A DNA stretch of 64,000 nucleotides, taken from contig DDYF01000021.1 of the NCBI GenBank assembly GCA_002347645.1, positions 14,644-78,643 of the forward strand, written 5' to 3'. The position numbers and the translations under genes were made by a program. Below are positions 17,195 through 25,192 of this stretch, piece after piece. The stretch comes from Thermoleophilia bacterium UBA2241. GTDB taxonomy: Bacteria; Actinomycetota; Thermoleophilia; UBA2241. Positions within the stretch are counted from its first letter, which is position 1, and every line of letters begins with the position of its first letter. The notes under the pieces are model-generated. The model was not told the origin of the DNA. It was given only the letters and a program-made list of their open reading frames with translations, and made no database searches.

Positions 17195-18187
17195 ATGAGC
17201 GCCTCCTCACCGCAGGCGCTATCCAGTCAAGGCGCCGCGCCCCCGCCCTTGGGCGGGGGCGCGGCGCCCCTTGGCGGCTCCCTCGCGCCCGTACCGGTCA
17301 AGGCGATTCCCGTGCGGCACTGGGGCCAGTGGGTCGGCGCCGCCGTCGTCGTGTATCTGCTCGTCGCCTTCGTCCTCTCCCTCGCGCGCAATCCCAACAT
17401 CGAGTGGGACATCATCGGCGACTACCTCTTCAAGGACCTCACCCTTCGGGGCGTATGGGTGACCCTCTATCTGACCGTCGTGTCGATGGCCATCGGCATT
17501 GTGGGGGGCACGCTCCTCGCGGTGATGCGCCTTTCTGACAACCCGGTTCTGTCGTCGATAGCGTACGGGTACATCTGGTTCTTCCGTGGCACGCCGGTCC
17601 TCGTGCAGATCCTCGTCTGGGCCTACCTGGGCGCGTTGTATCCCGAACTCGTCCTCGGCATTCCTATCTTCGGCCCCGTGTTCGCGAGCGCCGAGACCAA
17701 CGCTGTCATCGGTGCAACGGCGGCGGGCATCCTCGGTCTCGGGCTCAACGAGGCGGCGTACGCCGCGGAGCTCGTGCGCGCCGGGATCATCTCCGTGGAC
17801 AAGGGTCAGCAGGAGGCCGCGTTGTCGCTGGGCATGGGCGGCGGCCAGACGATGTGGTCCATCATCCTGCCGCAGGCGATGCGCGTGATCATCCCGCCCA
17901 TGGGCAACGAGACGATCTCGATGCTCAAGACGAGTGCGCTCGTGTCGGTCATCGCCGGACACGACCTCCTGACGAATCTCCAAAAGGCCTACGCCCAGAA
18001 CTTCAGGATCATGGAGCTGCTCCTCGTCGCGTGTATCTGGTATCTGTTCCTCACGACGCTGCTCTCGATCGGGCAGCATTACCTTGAGGCGTACTTCAGT
18101 CGCGGCTTCGGCGCGCAGCAGGCTGACAGGGCACAGCGGCGGGCGTTCAAGCGCGCGCAGAGGAGGGGTGAGAGTGGCGCAGTCTGA
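17195..18187 (+). CDS. polar amino-acid-type ABC transporter permease
   Basis: The protein has the HisM/GlnP-type core: an N-terminal helix, the TLYLTVVSMAIG region, FFRGTPVLVQILVWAYLGALYP and the EAA loop EAALSLGMGGGQTMWSIILPQAMRVIIPP that docks the ATPase. With the ATG at 17195 it is 330 residues, but the first 39 are a low-complexity Ser/Ala/Gly/Pro tail encoded by a long perfect palindrome. A GTG at 17312 (VRHWGQWVGAAVV) gives a more usual start. It forms one operon with the binding protein upstream and the ATPase that overlaps its end. Confidence 0.85.
   Translation: MSASSPQALSSQGAAPPPLGGGAAPLGGSLAPVPVKAIPVRHWGQWVGAAVVVYLLVAFVLSLARNPNIEWDIIGDYLFKDLTLRGVWVTLYLTVVSMAIGIVGGTLLAVMRLSDNPVLSSIAYGYIWFFRGTPVLVQILVWAYLGALYPELVLGIPIFGPVFASAETNAVIGATAAGILGLGLNEAAYAAELVRAGIISVDKGQQEAALSLGMGGGQTMWSIILPQAMRVIIPPMGNETISMLKTSALVSVIAGHDLLTNLQKAYAQNFRIMELLLVACIWYLFLTTLLSIGQHYLEAYFSRGFGAQQADRAQRRAFKRAQRRGESGAV
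17231..17268 (+). promoter_or_regulatory. perfect 18-bp-arm palindrome between binding-protein and permease genes
   Basis: Arms 17231-17248 and 17251-17268 are exact reverse complements with a TT spacer, GC only. The element lies 41 bases after the binding-protein stop and inside the doubtful N-terminal tail of the permease. Intercistronic hairpins at this position commonly protect binding-protein mRNA or reduce permease expression. That role is inferred here. Confidence 0.5.
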
Positions 18188-18998
18188 CCCTGCACTCCAG
18201 CCCCGCTGTGACATGAAGGGCCATCCCCGCACCGACGAGCCCATGGTCCACGTCGACGGGGTGTGGAAGCGGTTCGGCAAGCTCGAGGTGCTCAAGGGCG
18301 TCGACCTGGTCGTCTTTCCGGGCGAGACGTACGTGCTGCTCGGCCCGTCCGGTGGCGGCAAGTCGACGATGCTGCGGTGCATCAACCACCTCGAGAAGAT
18401 CGACGGCGGCCGGCTCTGGGTGGACGGCGAGCTCATGGGTTATCGGCAGAAGGGCGACGTCCTGCACGAGTTGAAGGTCAAGGAGGTCGCCAAGCAGCGC
18501 TCCAAGATCGGGATGGTCTTCCAGCGTTTCAATCTCTTTCCGCACATGACGGCGCTGGAGAACGTGATGAAGGCGCCGGTCTCGGTGGCGGGCATGTCCA
18601 GACAGAAGGCGGAGAACGAGGCGCTCGCTCTGCTCGACCGCGTCGGGCTCGCCGACAAGGTGGACGTCTACCCGGGTCAGCTCTCCGGAGGACAGCAGCA
18701 GCGCGTCGCGATCGCCAGGGCGCTCGCCATGCACCCTAAGCTGATGCTCTTTGATGAGCCCACGTCGGCGTTGGACCCGGAACTCGTCGGCGAGGTACTC
18801 GAGGTGATGAAGCAGCTCGCGCACGACGGCATGACGATGGTCGTCGTCACTCACGAGATTGGATTCGCCAAGGAGGCCGCCGACGGCGTTGCGCTCCTGG
18901 ACGGCGGCGTCGTCGTCGAGTGCGGTCCGCCCAACGACGTACTGGTGAACCCGCAAGAGGAGCGCACCAAGGTCTTTCTCTCGAAGGTGCTGTCGTAG
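18174..18998 (+). CDS. polar amino-acid-type ABC transporter ATP-binding protein
   Basis: The GTG at 18174 follows GAGGAGGGG and overlaps the permease end by 14 bases. The 274-residue ATPase has Walker A GPSGGGKST, Q-loop QRFNLFPHMTALENV, signature LSGGQQQRVAIARAL, Walker B LMLFDEPTSALDPEL and the H-loop TVVVTHE, and it closely matches GlnQ/HisP/OccP. An insert VKEVAKQRSKIG before the Q-loop is usual for the subgroup. It is the last gene of the module that starts at the methyltransferase. The stop is TAG. Confidence 0.9.
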   Translation: MAQSDPALQPRCDMKGHPRTDEPMVHVDGVWKRFGKLEVLKGVDLVVFPGETYVLLGPSGGGKSTMLRCINHLEKIDGGRLWVDGELMGYRQKGDVLHELKVKEVAKQRSKIGMVFQRFNLFPHMTALENVMKAPVSVAGMSRQKAENEALALLDRVGLADKVDVYPGQLSGGQQQRVAIARALAMHPKLMLFDEPTSALDPELVGEVLEVMKQLAHDGMTMVVVTHEIGFAKEAADGVALLDGGVVVECGPPNDVLVNPQEERTKVFLSKVLS

Positions 18999-19053
18999 TC
19001 GCGTCTTTCGGGGCGACGTGCGCCCGTGCATCCGGCACGGGTCGGTCGGCGCG

Positions 19054-19905
19054 ATGTTGACCGCCGTCCTCTCCTTGGCGTGTGCCCTCGCCTACACGCT
19101 CCACGACTACCTGATCATGAAGGTCGTGCGCGCGACTCCCGTCCTTACCGCGCTCTTCTGGGTCCAGATCATCGGGCTGGGCATCCTGGTCCCGCTCTGG
19201 CTGCTGTTCGAGGAGCTCCCGTCGGGCGCCGAGCAGTGGCGGGCGGCGGGTCTCGCGGCGCTGACGGGGCCGATCGAGATCGTCGCCATCGCGTGCCTGC
19301 TCAAGGGCCTGGCGGTCGGCAAGCTTTCGGTTGTCGGCCCGCTGGCGGCGCTCGGCGGCGGGTTCGGGGCGGCCTTCGCCATCGCCTTCGGCGAGCCGGT
19401 CGAAGGGCTCGCCGTCGTCGGCCTGCCTCTCGCCGTGGCCGGGGCGGTGCTTGCCTCGGTCGAGCGCGGGGGTGAGAACGAACGCAGGGTGACCGCTACC
19501 GCGGGCGCGGGCTGGGGCCTGCTCTGCGCGTTGATCTGGGGGATCGAGCCGGTGCTCATCAGCGAGGCATCGCTGCTTCCCGCGATCAGCGTTGTGACGT
19601 ACGGCCGCATCGCGAGCCTCCTCGTGCTCGCGCCGTTCACCGCGCTGCTCGGCGGCTTCGCTCTGCAGCGCGTCTTTCGCCGCCGCGCCGGCTACTGCGC
19701 CGTGGCCGACGTGGGGGGCTTTCTCGCCTGGGTCGCGGCCACGGCGATCGGGCCGGTAGCCACGGCGTCGGTGCTCGTTGCCCAGACGGGGACCATGTCC
19801 GCGGTCTTCGGCATGACCGTCTTGCGTGAACGCCCGTCTCGCGTGCAGGTCGCCGGCATCGCCGCCACGATCATGGCCGTCACCCTGCTCGCCGTGGGCG
19901 GGTAG
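19054..19905 (+). CDS. EamA/DMT-type membrane transporter, paralogue A
   Basis: The 283-residue protein starts at the ATG at 19054 (MLTAVLSLACALAYTLHDYLIMK), matching the start of its paralogue at 22732. It has about ten hydrophobic segments in two halves (TALFWVQIIGLGILVPLWLL; GWGLLCALIWGIEPVLISEASLLP) ending in TVLRERPSRVQVAGIAATIMAVTLLAVGG, the EamA tail. The substrate is unknown. A longer frame to 19018 exists without support. It stands alone after the ABC operon. The stop is TAG. Confidence 0.75.
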   Translation: MLTAVLSLACALAYTLHDYLIMKVVRATPVLTALFWVQIIGLGILVPLWLLFEELPSGAEQWRAAGLAALTGPIEIVAIACLLKGLAVGKLSVVGPLAALGGGFGAAFAIAFGEPVEGLAVVGLPLAVAGAVLASVERGGENERRVTATAGAGWGLLCALIWGIEPVLISEASLLPAISVVTYGRIASLLVLAPFTALLGGFALQRVFRRRAGYCAVADVGGFLAWVAATAIGPVATASVLVAQTGTMSAVFGMTVLRERPSRVQVAGIAATIMAVTLLAVGG

Positions 19906-20016
19906 ACCGGGCGGGAGCACGCGCAGGACAAGCCGACGGGGGTCGCGGCCGTCGCGGCCGAGCTGACGTCGCGCCTGGGCCTCTTCACCGCCGGAGCCGC
20001 GTCGCGACCGGACGTT

Positions 20017-20442
20017 TCAGGGCAGTCGTGGCAGCCCGTCGTCGCCGATCGGCCAGAAGGGATTGTACGCGACCTCCCAGGCGTGGCCGTCCGGGTCGGC
20101 GAAGTAGCCGGAGTAGCCGCCCCAGAAGCGGTCCTGGGCCGGTCGAAGCAGCGCGCCGCCGGCTCGGACCGCTTCGTCGAGGGCGGCGTCCACCCCGTCG
20201 CGTGACTCCACGTTCATGGCCAGCGTCGCGCGGATCGACCCGGGCGGCGCGGGCGTTTGGCCGGCCTCCTCCGCGATCCCGTCGAGCGAATAGAGAGCGA
20301 GGACAGCCCCGGCGTTGCGGAAGAAGGCGACCTGGTCTTCAGGCTCGCCGCTCAGCGGCCAGCCGAGTGCCTGGTAGAACGCCCTCGCTCTCGGCACGTC
20401 GGCCACCCCGAGCGTGACCACGCTGATCGTCGCCTTCATCAT
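20017..20442 (-). CDS. VOC family protein (glyoxalase/bleomycin-resistance fold)
   Basis: The 141-residue protein has one vicinal-oxygen-chelate unit made of two beta-alpha-beta-beta-beta modules: an N-terminal ISVVTLGVADVPRARAFYQALGWPL and a C-terminal GYSGYFADPDGHAWEVAYNPFWPI, where D-P-D-G-H-x-W-E supplies the usual metal-ligand Glu. Single-unit VOC proteins act as dimers. The closest family is the YP_-type glyoxalase-like group of unknown substrate. It is divergent from the flavodiiron gene. Confidence 0.8.
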   Translation of the reverse strand: MMKATISVVTLGVADVPRARAFYQALGWPLSGEPEDQVAFFRNAGAVLALYSLDGIAEEAGQTPAPPGSIRATLAMNVESRDGVDAALDEAVRAGGALLRPAQDRFWGGYSGYFADPDGHAWEVAYNPFWPIGDDGLPRLP

Positions 20443-20577
20443 CGTCCTCCCGCACGTTCATCGCCCCGGCGAGCCACCGCCCGCGGGATCATCCATCTGA
20501 CAGGCGTGGCTTCAGCTCCCGTGGATATACTCCTCAGCAGCCCCGACTGTCATCTCCCCATCGCTGCGAGGAGCGTC

Positions 20578-21792
20578 ATGAAGCCACGTCAGATCGTACC
20601 GAACGTCCACCTCATCGGCGCCGTCGACTGGGATCGCCGCCTGTTCGACTCGCTGATCCCGCTGCCCGACGGGACGAGCTACAACTCCTACTTCATCAAG
20701 GGCAGCGAGAAGAGCGCGCTGCTGGACACCGTCGATCCGCCCAAGTGGCCGGAGCTCGCGGCGCAGCTCGACGAGCTGCCGGCGCCCGACTACCTCGTCA
20801 TCCACCACGTCGAGCAGGACCATTCCGGTTCGACGCCGCTCGTCCTCGAGCGCTACCCGGGCATCACCATCGTCTGCGACGAGAAGGCGCGCGGCATGCT
20901 CATCGACCACCTGCACATCGACGAGGCCCGCTTCCACGTCGTCGCCGACGGCGAGACGCTCTCGCTCGGCGACAAGACCCTGCGCTTCCTGTTCACGCCC
21001 TGGGTGCACTGGCCCGAGACGATGAGCACGTACCTCGAGGAGGACAAGGTCCTCTTCAGCTGCGACTTCTTCGGCTCGCACCTCGCGACCACCGACGTCT
21101 TCGCCGACAAGGATGTGGTCTACACCGGGGCCAAGCGGTACTACGCCGAGATCATGATGCCGTTCGCCGGCCAGGTGGTGAAGAACGTCGAGAAGGTCAC
21201 GCAGTACCCGCTCGACTACATCGCCCCGAGCCACGGACCGGTGTACGACGCCCCGGCGTTCATCGTCGACGCGTACCGTGACTGGACGAACGGCGGGTCG
21301 CGCAACGTCGTCTGCCTGCCGTACGTGACGATGCACGACAGCACGCGACTCATGGTCGACCACCTGACGGCAGCTCTCGCGGAGCGTGGCGTTGCCGTCG
21401 AGCGGTTCGACCTCACGAGCGTCGACTTGGGCGAGCTCGCGAGCTCGCTCGTGGACGCGGCGACGATCGTCCTCGGGACCCCGACGGTGCTCGCGGGTCC
21501 GCACCCGTTGGCCGCGCACGCGGCGTTCACGGCCAACGCCCTCAGGGCGCCGGCGAAGTACGCGACGGTGATCGGCTCGTACGGCTGGGCCGGCAAGACC
21601 GTCGACACGGTCGTCGGGCTCATGGGCAAGCTCAAGGTCGAGTTCCTCGAGCCGGTGATCGTCAAGGGCATGCCGCGCGAGGCCGACTTCGCCGCCCTCG
21701 ACGCGCTCGCCGACACGATCGCCGAGAAGCACGAGGGGCTGGCGCCGCGCGGCGGGCGCCGGCGCAGTCAGCCCCCTGCGCGGCGCAGATAG
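20578..21792 (+). CDS. fprA: flavodiiron protein (FprA-type O2/NO reductase)
   Basis: The ATG at 20578 is preceded by GAGGAG; an open frame further upstream is antisense to the VOC gene. The 404-residue protein has a beta-lactamase-fold diiron domain with all ligands visible (His77-x-Glu79-x-Asp81-His82, His144, Asp163, His219) and a C-terminal flavodoxin domain (residues about 250-390; TMHDSTRLMVDHL, GSYGWAGKTVDTV). No rubredoxin domain is fused, so electrons come from a separate donor, either rubredoxin or F420H2. It probably removes O2 or NO in a strictly anaerobic cell. It overlaps tail-to-tail with the next gene by 25 bp. Confidence 0.9.
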   Translation: MKPRQIVPNVHLIGAVDWDRRLFDSLIPLPDGTSYNSYFIKGSEKSALLDTVDPPKWPELAAQLDELPAPDYLVIHHVEQDHSGSTPLVLERYPGITIVCDEKARGMLIDHLHIDEARFHVVADGETLSLGDKTLRFLFTPWVHWPETMSTYLEEDKVLFSCDFFGSHLATTDVFADKDVVYTGAKRYYAEIMMPFAGQVVKNVEKVTQYPLDYIAPSHGPVYDAPAFIVDAYRDWTNGGSRNVVCLPYVTMHDSTRLMVDHLTAALAERGVAVERFDLTSVDLGELASSLVDAATIVLGTPTVLAGPHPLAAHAAFTANALRAPAKYATVIGSYGWAGKTVDTVVGLMGKLKVEFLEPVIVKGMPREADFAALDALADTIAEKHEGLAPRGGRRRSQPPARRR

Positions 21793-22562
21793 TCGCGCGC
21801 GATGTCGTGCAGCGTCTCGCGGCCGAACGGCCCGCCGTGCCCCGGGTAGACGACGTCGGCCTCCAACTGCAGCAGGCGCTCCATGGTGCGCACGTACGCG
21901 GCGACGTCCGACTCGGGCAGGGTGTCGATGAGTCCGCCCTCGTAGACCGCGTCGCCCGACAGCAAGGCGCGTTCCTCCTCGTCAAGCAGCCCGATGCTGC
22001 CCGGCGTGTGCCCCGGCAAGTCGATCACCGTCAAACGCCGGCCGCCGAGGTCGATGACGTCACCGCCCTGGACGAGGTGGGTCGGGGCGGCAGGGGTGAT
22101 GCGGAAGGCGGCCGGGTCGAAGCACTCGCGCGGGATCGCGTCGACCAGCAGGGGCGGCAGGATGAAGCCGCCGTCGGCCAGGTCCTTGAGCAGGTCCGCA
22201 GACCACTGCCCGGTCGCAAGTGGCACCTGCTCCCCGATGCGCGCCGCGGCCTCGGCTTCAGCCGGATGCAGGAGCCGGATGTCGAACTCGTGGAAGCCGC
22301 CGACGTGGTCGATGTGCGCGTGGGTGACGAGCGCGAGGACCTCATGGTCGCGTCTGCCCGGCAGGCGTTCGAGCACGGGCCTGACGGACGCGCACCCGTT
22401 GCCGGTATCCACCAGCAGGTCGCGCTCGTGACCCCGCAGGTACCAGAGGTTCGCCTGGATCAAGCCGTGGATGTGAGGCTCGGTGAGCAAGGCGGTGCGG
22501 CCGGTGACCCATGTGGTCGAGAACCAGTGAGTGGCGACGGTGAGGTGGGGGAGCGCGTCCAC
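21768..22562 (-). CDS. MBL-fold metallo-hydrolase (glyoxalase II-like)
   Basis: The GTG at 22562 follows GCGAGGAT and gives 264 residues; the frame continues to 22865, but that part overlaps a leaderless promoter and gene on the other strand. The zinc motif is HAHIDHVGG (H-x-H-x-D-H), with further ligands in GHTPGS, SGDAVYEGG (bridging Asp) and YPGHGGPFG (His). The substrate is unknown; it may be a thioester or lactone. A variable insert lies between the first two ligand motifs (residues about 95-165). Confidence 0.8.
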   Translation of the reverse strand: MDALPHLTVATHWFSTTWVTGRTALLTEPHIHGLIQANLWYLRGHERDLLVDTGNGCASVRPVLERLPGRRDHEVLALVTHAHIDHVGGFHEFDIRLLHPAEAEAAARIGEQVPLATGQWSADLLKDLADGGFILPPLLVDAIPRECFDPAAFRITPAAPTHLVQGGDVIDLGGRRLTVIDLPGHTPGSIGLLDEEERALLSGDAVYEGGLIDTLPESDVAAYVRTMERLLQLEADVVYPGHGGPFGRETLHDIARDYLRRAGG

Positions 22563-22635
22563 GCCACTATCCTCGCCCGGCCAGTGCGGGCACGCAAGAC
22601 GAGGTCGCAGAGCGGCGATCGGCCGATCTCGGCTT

Positions 22636-22680
22636 GGCCGCGCCGGTAGACGGACCTTTCGGCCGCGCCGGTAGGCGGAC
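22636..22680. repeat. two imperfect 20-bp direct repeats, 25-bp period
   Basis: The unit beginning GGCCGCGCCGGTAG at 22636-22655 recurs at 22661-22680 with one mismatch, in the divergent gap between the MBL gene and the EamA paralogue at 22732. It could be a regulator site or a simple tandem duplication. Confidence 0.45.
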
Positions 22681-22719
22681 GCCACCGCCGTCGCTTCGCC
22701 GGGACGTGAGGTGCTCAGG

Positions 22720-22725
22720 TAGACT
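22720..22725 (+). promoter_or_regulatory. -10 box TAGACT of a leaderless transcript
   Basis: TAGACT ends exactly six bases before the ATG at 22732, and no ribosome site is present. Confidence 0.45.
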
Positions 22726-22731
22726 GACGCG

Positions 22732-23559
22732 ATGCTGACGATCCTGACTGGGCTGTTCACGTCCCTTTCGTATGCCAGCAGCGACCTTCTGTCCCAGCAC
22801 GTCACGCGAGCGACGCGCGCGGTGACGCAGGTCGTGTGGGTGCTGGCGACGGGCGTCGCGATCATCGTCCCGATCGCGCTGCTGGTCGAAGGCCTCCCGG
22901 ATCGGGGCGAGGTCCGCGGCGCCGGTCTTGCTGCGCTCGCCGGCGTAGTCTACTTCTGCGCCCTCTACTGCTTGCTCCAAGGCTTTCGCGTCGGTGACCT
23001 GGGGCTCGTCTCGGCCTTGACGTCGCTCCAGGGTGCCTACGTCACCGCGGTCGTCATCGCGCTCGGCGAGCCGGTGACGCCCTTCCTGATCGTGGCGCTC
23101 GCACTCTGCGCGTGTGGTGCCGTCCTCACATCGTTCGAGGGGCGCGCCCGGTCGACGAGGGGCGCGCCTTGGGCGCTCGCCGCGGGAGCGCTCTTCGCTG
23201 GAGTGATGCTCTGCTACGCCTACGGCGACATCCACTGGCTCACGCAGACGGCCATCTCGCGTACGGTCTCTCTGGCGGTGGCGCTGCCGGTGGCTCTGCT
23301 CAGCGGGGGTGCGGCTCTGCCCAGGCGTCTGCGGCCACGGGCCGTGGGGGCCGGCGTGCTCGAACTGGGCGGTCTCACGCTGCTGACGCTCACGTTCGCT
23401 CTGGGCCCGGCGGCCGTCGCCGGCGTGACGACGACGCAGTTCGGCACGTTCGCCGTCATGCTCGGCTTCGTTGTCCTCCACGAGCGCCCGAAGCCGAACC
23501 AATGGGCCGGCGTCGTCGCGACAATCGCCGGCGTCAGTCTCCTGGCGGCGGCGACGTGA
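22732..23559 (+). CDS. EamA/DMT-type membrane transporter, paralogue B
   Basis: The 275-residue protein shares length, start pattern (MLTILTGLFTSLSYASSDLLSQH) and the C-terminal LHERPKPNQWAGVVATIAGVSLLAA with the protein at 19054, so the two are paralogues separated by 2.8 kb. It has about ten hydrophobic segments in two halves. The substrate is unknown. It is preceded by a -10 box six bases from the ATG and is probably translated leaderless. It converges on mtbB across a hairpin and repeat region. Confidence 0.75.
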   Translation: MLTILTGLFTSLSYASSDLLSQHVTRATRAVTQVVWVLATGVAIIVPIALLVEGLPDRGEVRGAGLAALAGVVYFCALYCLLQGFRVGDLGLVSALTSLQGAYVTAVVIALGEPVTPFLIVALALCACGAVLTSFEGRARSTRGAPWALAAGALFAGVMLCYAYGDIHWLTQTAISRTVSLAVALPVALLSGGAALPRRLRPRAVGAGVLELGGLTLLTLTFALGPAAVAGVTTTQFGTFAVMLGFVVLHERPKPNQWAGVVATIAGVSLLAAAT

Positions 23560-23560
23560 C

Positions 23561-23589
23561 GCGACCACCCCACCGCGGGGGGAGGTCGC
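23561..23589. terminator. hairpin between EamA paralogue and mtbB
   Basis: GCGACC/GGTCGC forms a 6-bp outer stem and CCCC/GGGG a 4-bp inner stem across an A-A mismatch. It lies right after the EamA stop and could serve both convergent genes. Confidence 0.4.
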
Positions 23590-23651
23590 CGAGAGCACGC
23601 CGGCGCGGGAGGCAGGTCGCCGAGAGCACGCCGGCGCGGGAGGCAGGTCGC
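23583..23651. repeat. tandem 31-bp repeat (two full copies plus 7 bases)
   Basis: Copies at 23583-23613 and 23614-23644 are identical, and the first 7 bases of a third copy follow. The unit begins AGGTCGCCGAGAGCACGCC. It lies between the EamA stop and the mtbB stop. Two copies without spacers are not a CRISPR array. Confidence 0.8.
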
Positions 23652-23653
23652 TC

Positions 23654-25042
23654 TTACAGCAGCCCCGTCCGCTCCTTGAACTTCTCCACGCAGTTGACGG
23701 GAACGTCGAGCACGCGCGCGATGTTGAACTTCGCCTCGATGAGGTTCGCCTGCCACGGGTGGCTGATGGCGTAGCTGTGGATGCGGCCGAAGCCGTGCTC
23801 GTCGCGCACGTCGGTCATCGCCGCCACGTCCGAGAGGTCGAACGGCGTCACGCCAAGCTTGCCGGCGACGTACTCCTTGGCTTGCTTGAGACGCATGCCG
23901 CGGGTCATCTGCATACGGGCCACGAGATCTCCCCCGGCCCGGATACCGCCCATGCCCGCTGCCTGCGCGTGAGCGTTGTGCATCCCGTGAGGGTCGCCCG
24001 AGCCGACCTACAAGCCATCCAGGCGCAGGATGTCGACGCAGGCCTTGGCCGCCCGGCAGGCCGCGTCTCCCGGCGGGTGAACGAACATTGGCACCGCGCC
24101 GACGCCCATGCCGACGTTCATGTGCACGGGGATCTCGGCGATCTGCATGCACGGCTTCACCATCGCCAGGGCGCGGGCCATGTTCCAGGCGCAGCTCTTG
24201 CCGGTGTTGACGTTGACCACCGGGCCGTACATGGTCGCGCCGGCCTTCTGCACGACCTCGAGCTGCTGCTTGGGCCACATGCCGGCGAGCCGCTTGCCGT
24301 CGTACTCGAGCTCGCCGTGCATGCCGAGGACGAACTCGCCGGCCATGCCGAGCTGGATACCCAGGTCGGGGTACTTCTCGTGGATGAGCTCGGTGGCACG
24401 CAGCGTGGCCCAGAACTCGGGGTCGCCCGAGGCCCCGGTGGTGTCGAAGTCGATGGCGTCGGCGCCGGCCTCCCACATGACATCGGCCATGCGTACGGCG
24501 TCCGCGACGGCCATCTCGGCGGCCCCCTCGGCCGCCGTCCGCGCCTCGGCGATCTTGCCTTGGGGAAGGAGCGCCGACCAGTTCTCGCAGGGCCCGTCGT
24601 CCTTCGCGTACAGGCCCAGGTTGGGCATGATGCCGTACTGCATGGGAGCGATCGTGCAGAGCAGGGCATCGTGCAGGCGCTGCGCCTCGTAGGGCAGGAT
24701 CGTGCGGATGACCTTGAGGGAGTAGTCGCCGGGGCAGAGTTCGAGCAGGTCGGCGCCCATCCACTGCTCGTAGGACTGCAGGTCCTGAGTACGCGTGGCG
24801 TGGGTCTTCATGCCGGTGCCGTCGCAGCTCAGGACGATCTCGTCGCCCAGGTCCACGCCGACGAAGCGCGCCGGCGAGGCGTAGATGTCGAGGAGGTGCT
24901 CCCGCTCGTCGGCGCCGAGCGGCTCGACCTTGGCGCGGCGCACCGCCTGGGCGACGCCGTCCTCGATGTCGGCGCGCAGCTCGCTGCGGGTCATGCGGGC
25001 GATCGAGCCGTCGCCCATACGGGTCGGGATCGCTGTCTCCAT
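23654..25042 (-). CDS. mtbB: dimethylamine:corrinoid methyltransferase with in-frame amber (pyrrolysine) codon
   Basis: The ATG at 25042 follows AAGGGGGA. The frame reads 344 codons, then TAG at 24010-24008, then 117 more codons in the same frame to TAA at 23654. Read through, the product is 462 residues with the amber at position 345. The archaeal MtbB is about 467 residues with pyrrolysine near 356, and the context LDGL-[TAG]-VGSGDPHGM is that of the MtbB family. Homology continues without drift after the amber (GMGGIRAGGDLVARMQMTRGMRLKQAKEYV). MtbB transfers methyl from dimethylamine to a corrinoid protein, and Pyl binds the amine. A partner corrinoid protein could be the one at 15466. Pyl insertion needs pylTSBCD, not seen here. 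A nonsense-mutated gene is the alternative, made unlikely by the intact second part. Confidence 0.9.
24008..24010 (-). other. in-frame UAG codon at the pyrrolysine position of mtbB
   Basis: The codons around it read GGC-TTG-TAG-GTC-GGC. It separates two open segments of one conserved protein and falls at the family's Pyl site. The gene's own terminal stop is TAA, while many other genes in the window end in TAG. Confidence 0.85.
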
Positions 25043-25083
25043 GGTCCCCCTTCGTCTTTCGTCGTGGGCGCTGTCGCGACTCG

Positions 25084-25113
25084 ATGGTATCCGGTCGGAT
25101 GAAACGGGGGCAA
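25084..25113 (-). promoter_or_regulatory. putative mtbB promoter (TTGCCC-N18-TACCAT)
   Basis: On the minus strand TTGCCC (25113-25108) and TACCAT (25089-25084) are separated by 18 bases, about 40 bases upstream of the mtbB start. No operator palindrome like those at 14282 is visible nearby. Confidence 0.4.
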
Positions 25114-25180
25114 CGGCGACGCGCCGGGATGGCGGTACTCTTCGCCCGGGGGACCACGCGTGGCCGCGCCGCCGCCGGGG

Positions 25181-25186
25181 TACGCT
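25181..25186 (+). promoter_or_regulatory. -10 box TACGCT of a leaderless transcript
   Basis: TACGCT ends exactly six bases before the ATG at 25193, and no ribosome site is present. Confidence 0.4.
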
Positions 25187-25192
25187 GGGCGC

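Noticed and set aside
23583..23651. CRISPR array
   Set aside because: There are only two direct copies with no spacers between them and no cas genes nearby.
23654..23983. A separate small gene of 109 residues downstream of a 344-codon methyltransferase gene
   Set aside because: It is in the same frame as the upstream part, lacks a ribosome site of its own and continues MtbB homology straight after the TAG, so it is the C-terminal part of one Pyl-type gene.
23471..25102. Open frame of 543 codons on the plus strand across mtbB
   Set aside because: No recognisable domain; it is antisense to the conserved methyltransferase.
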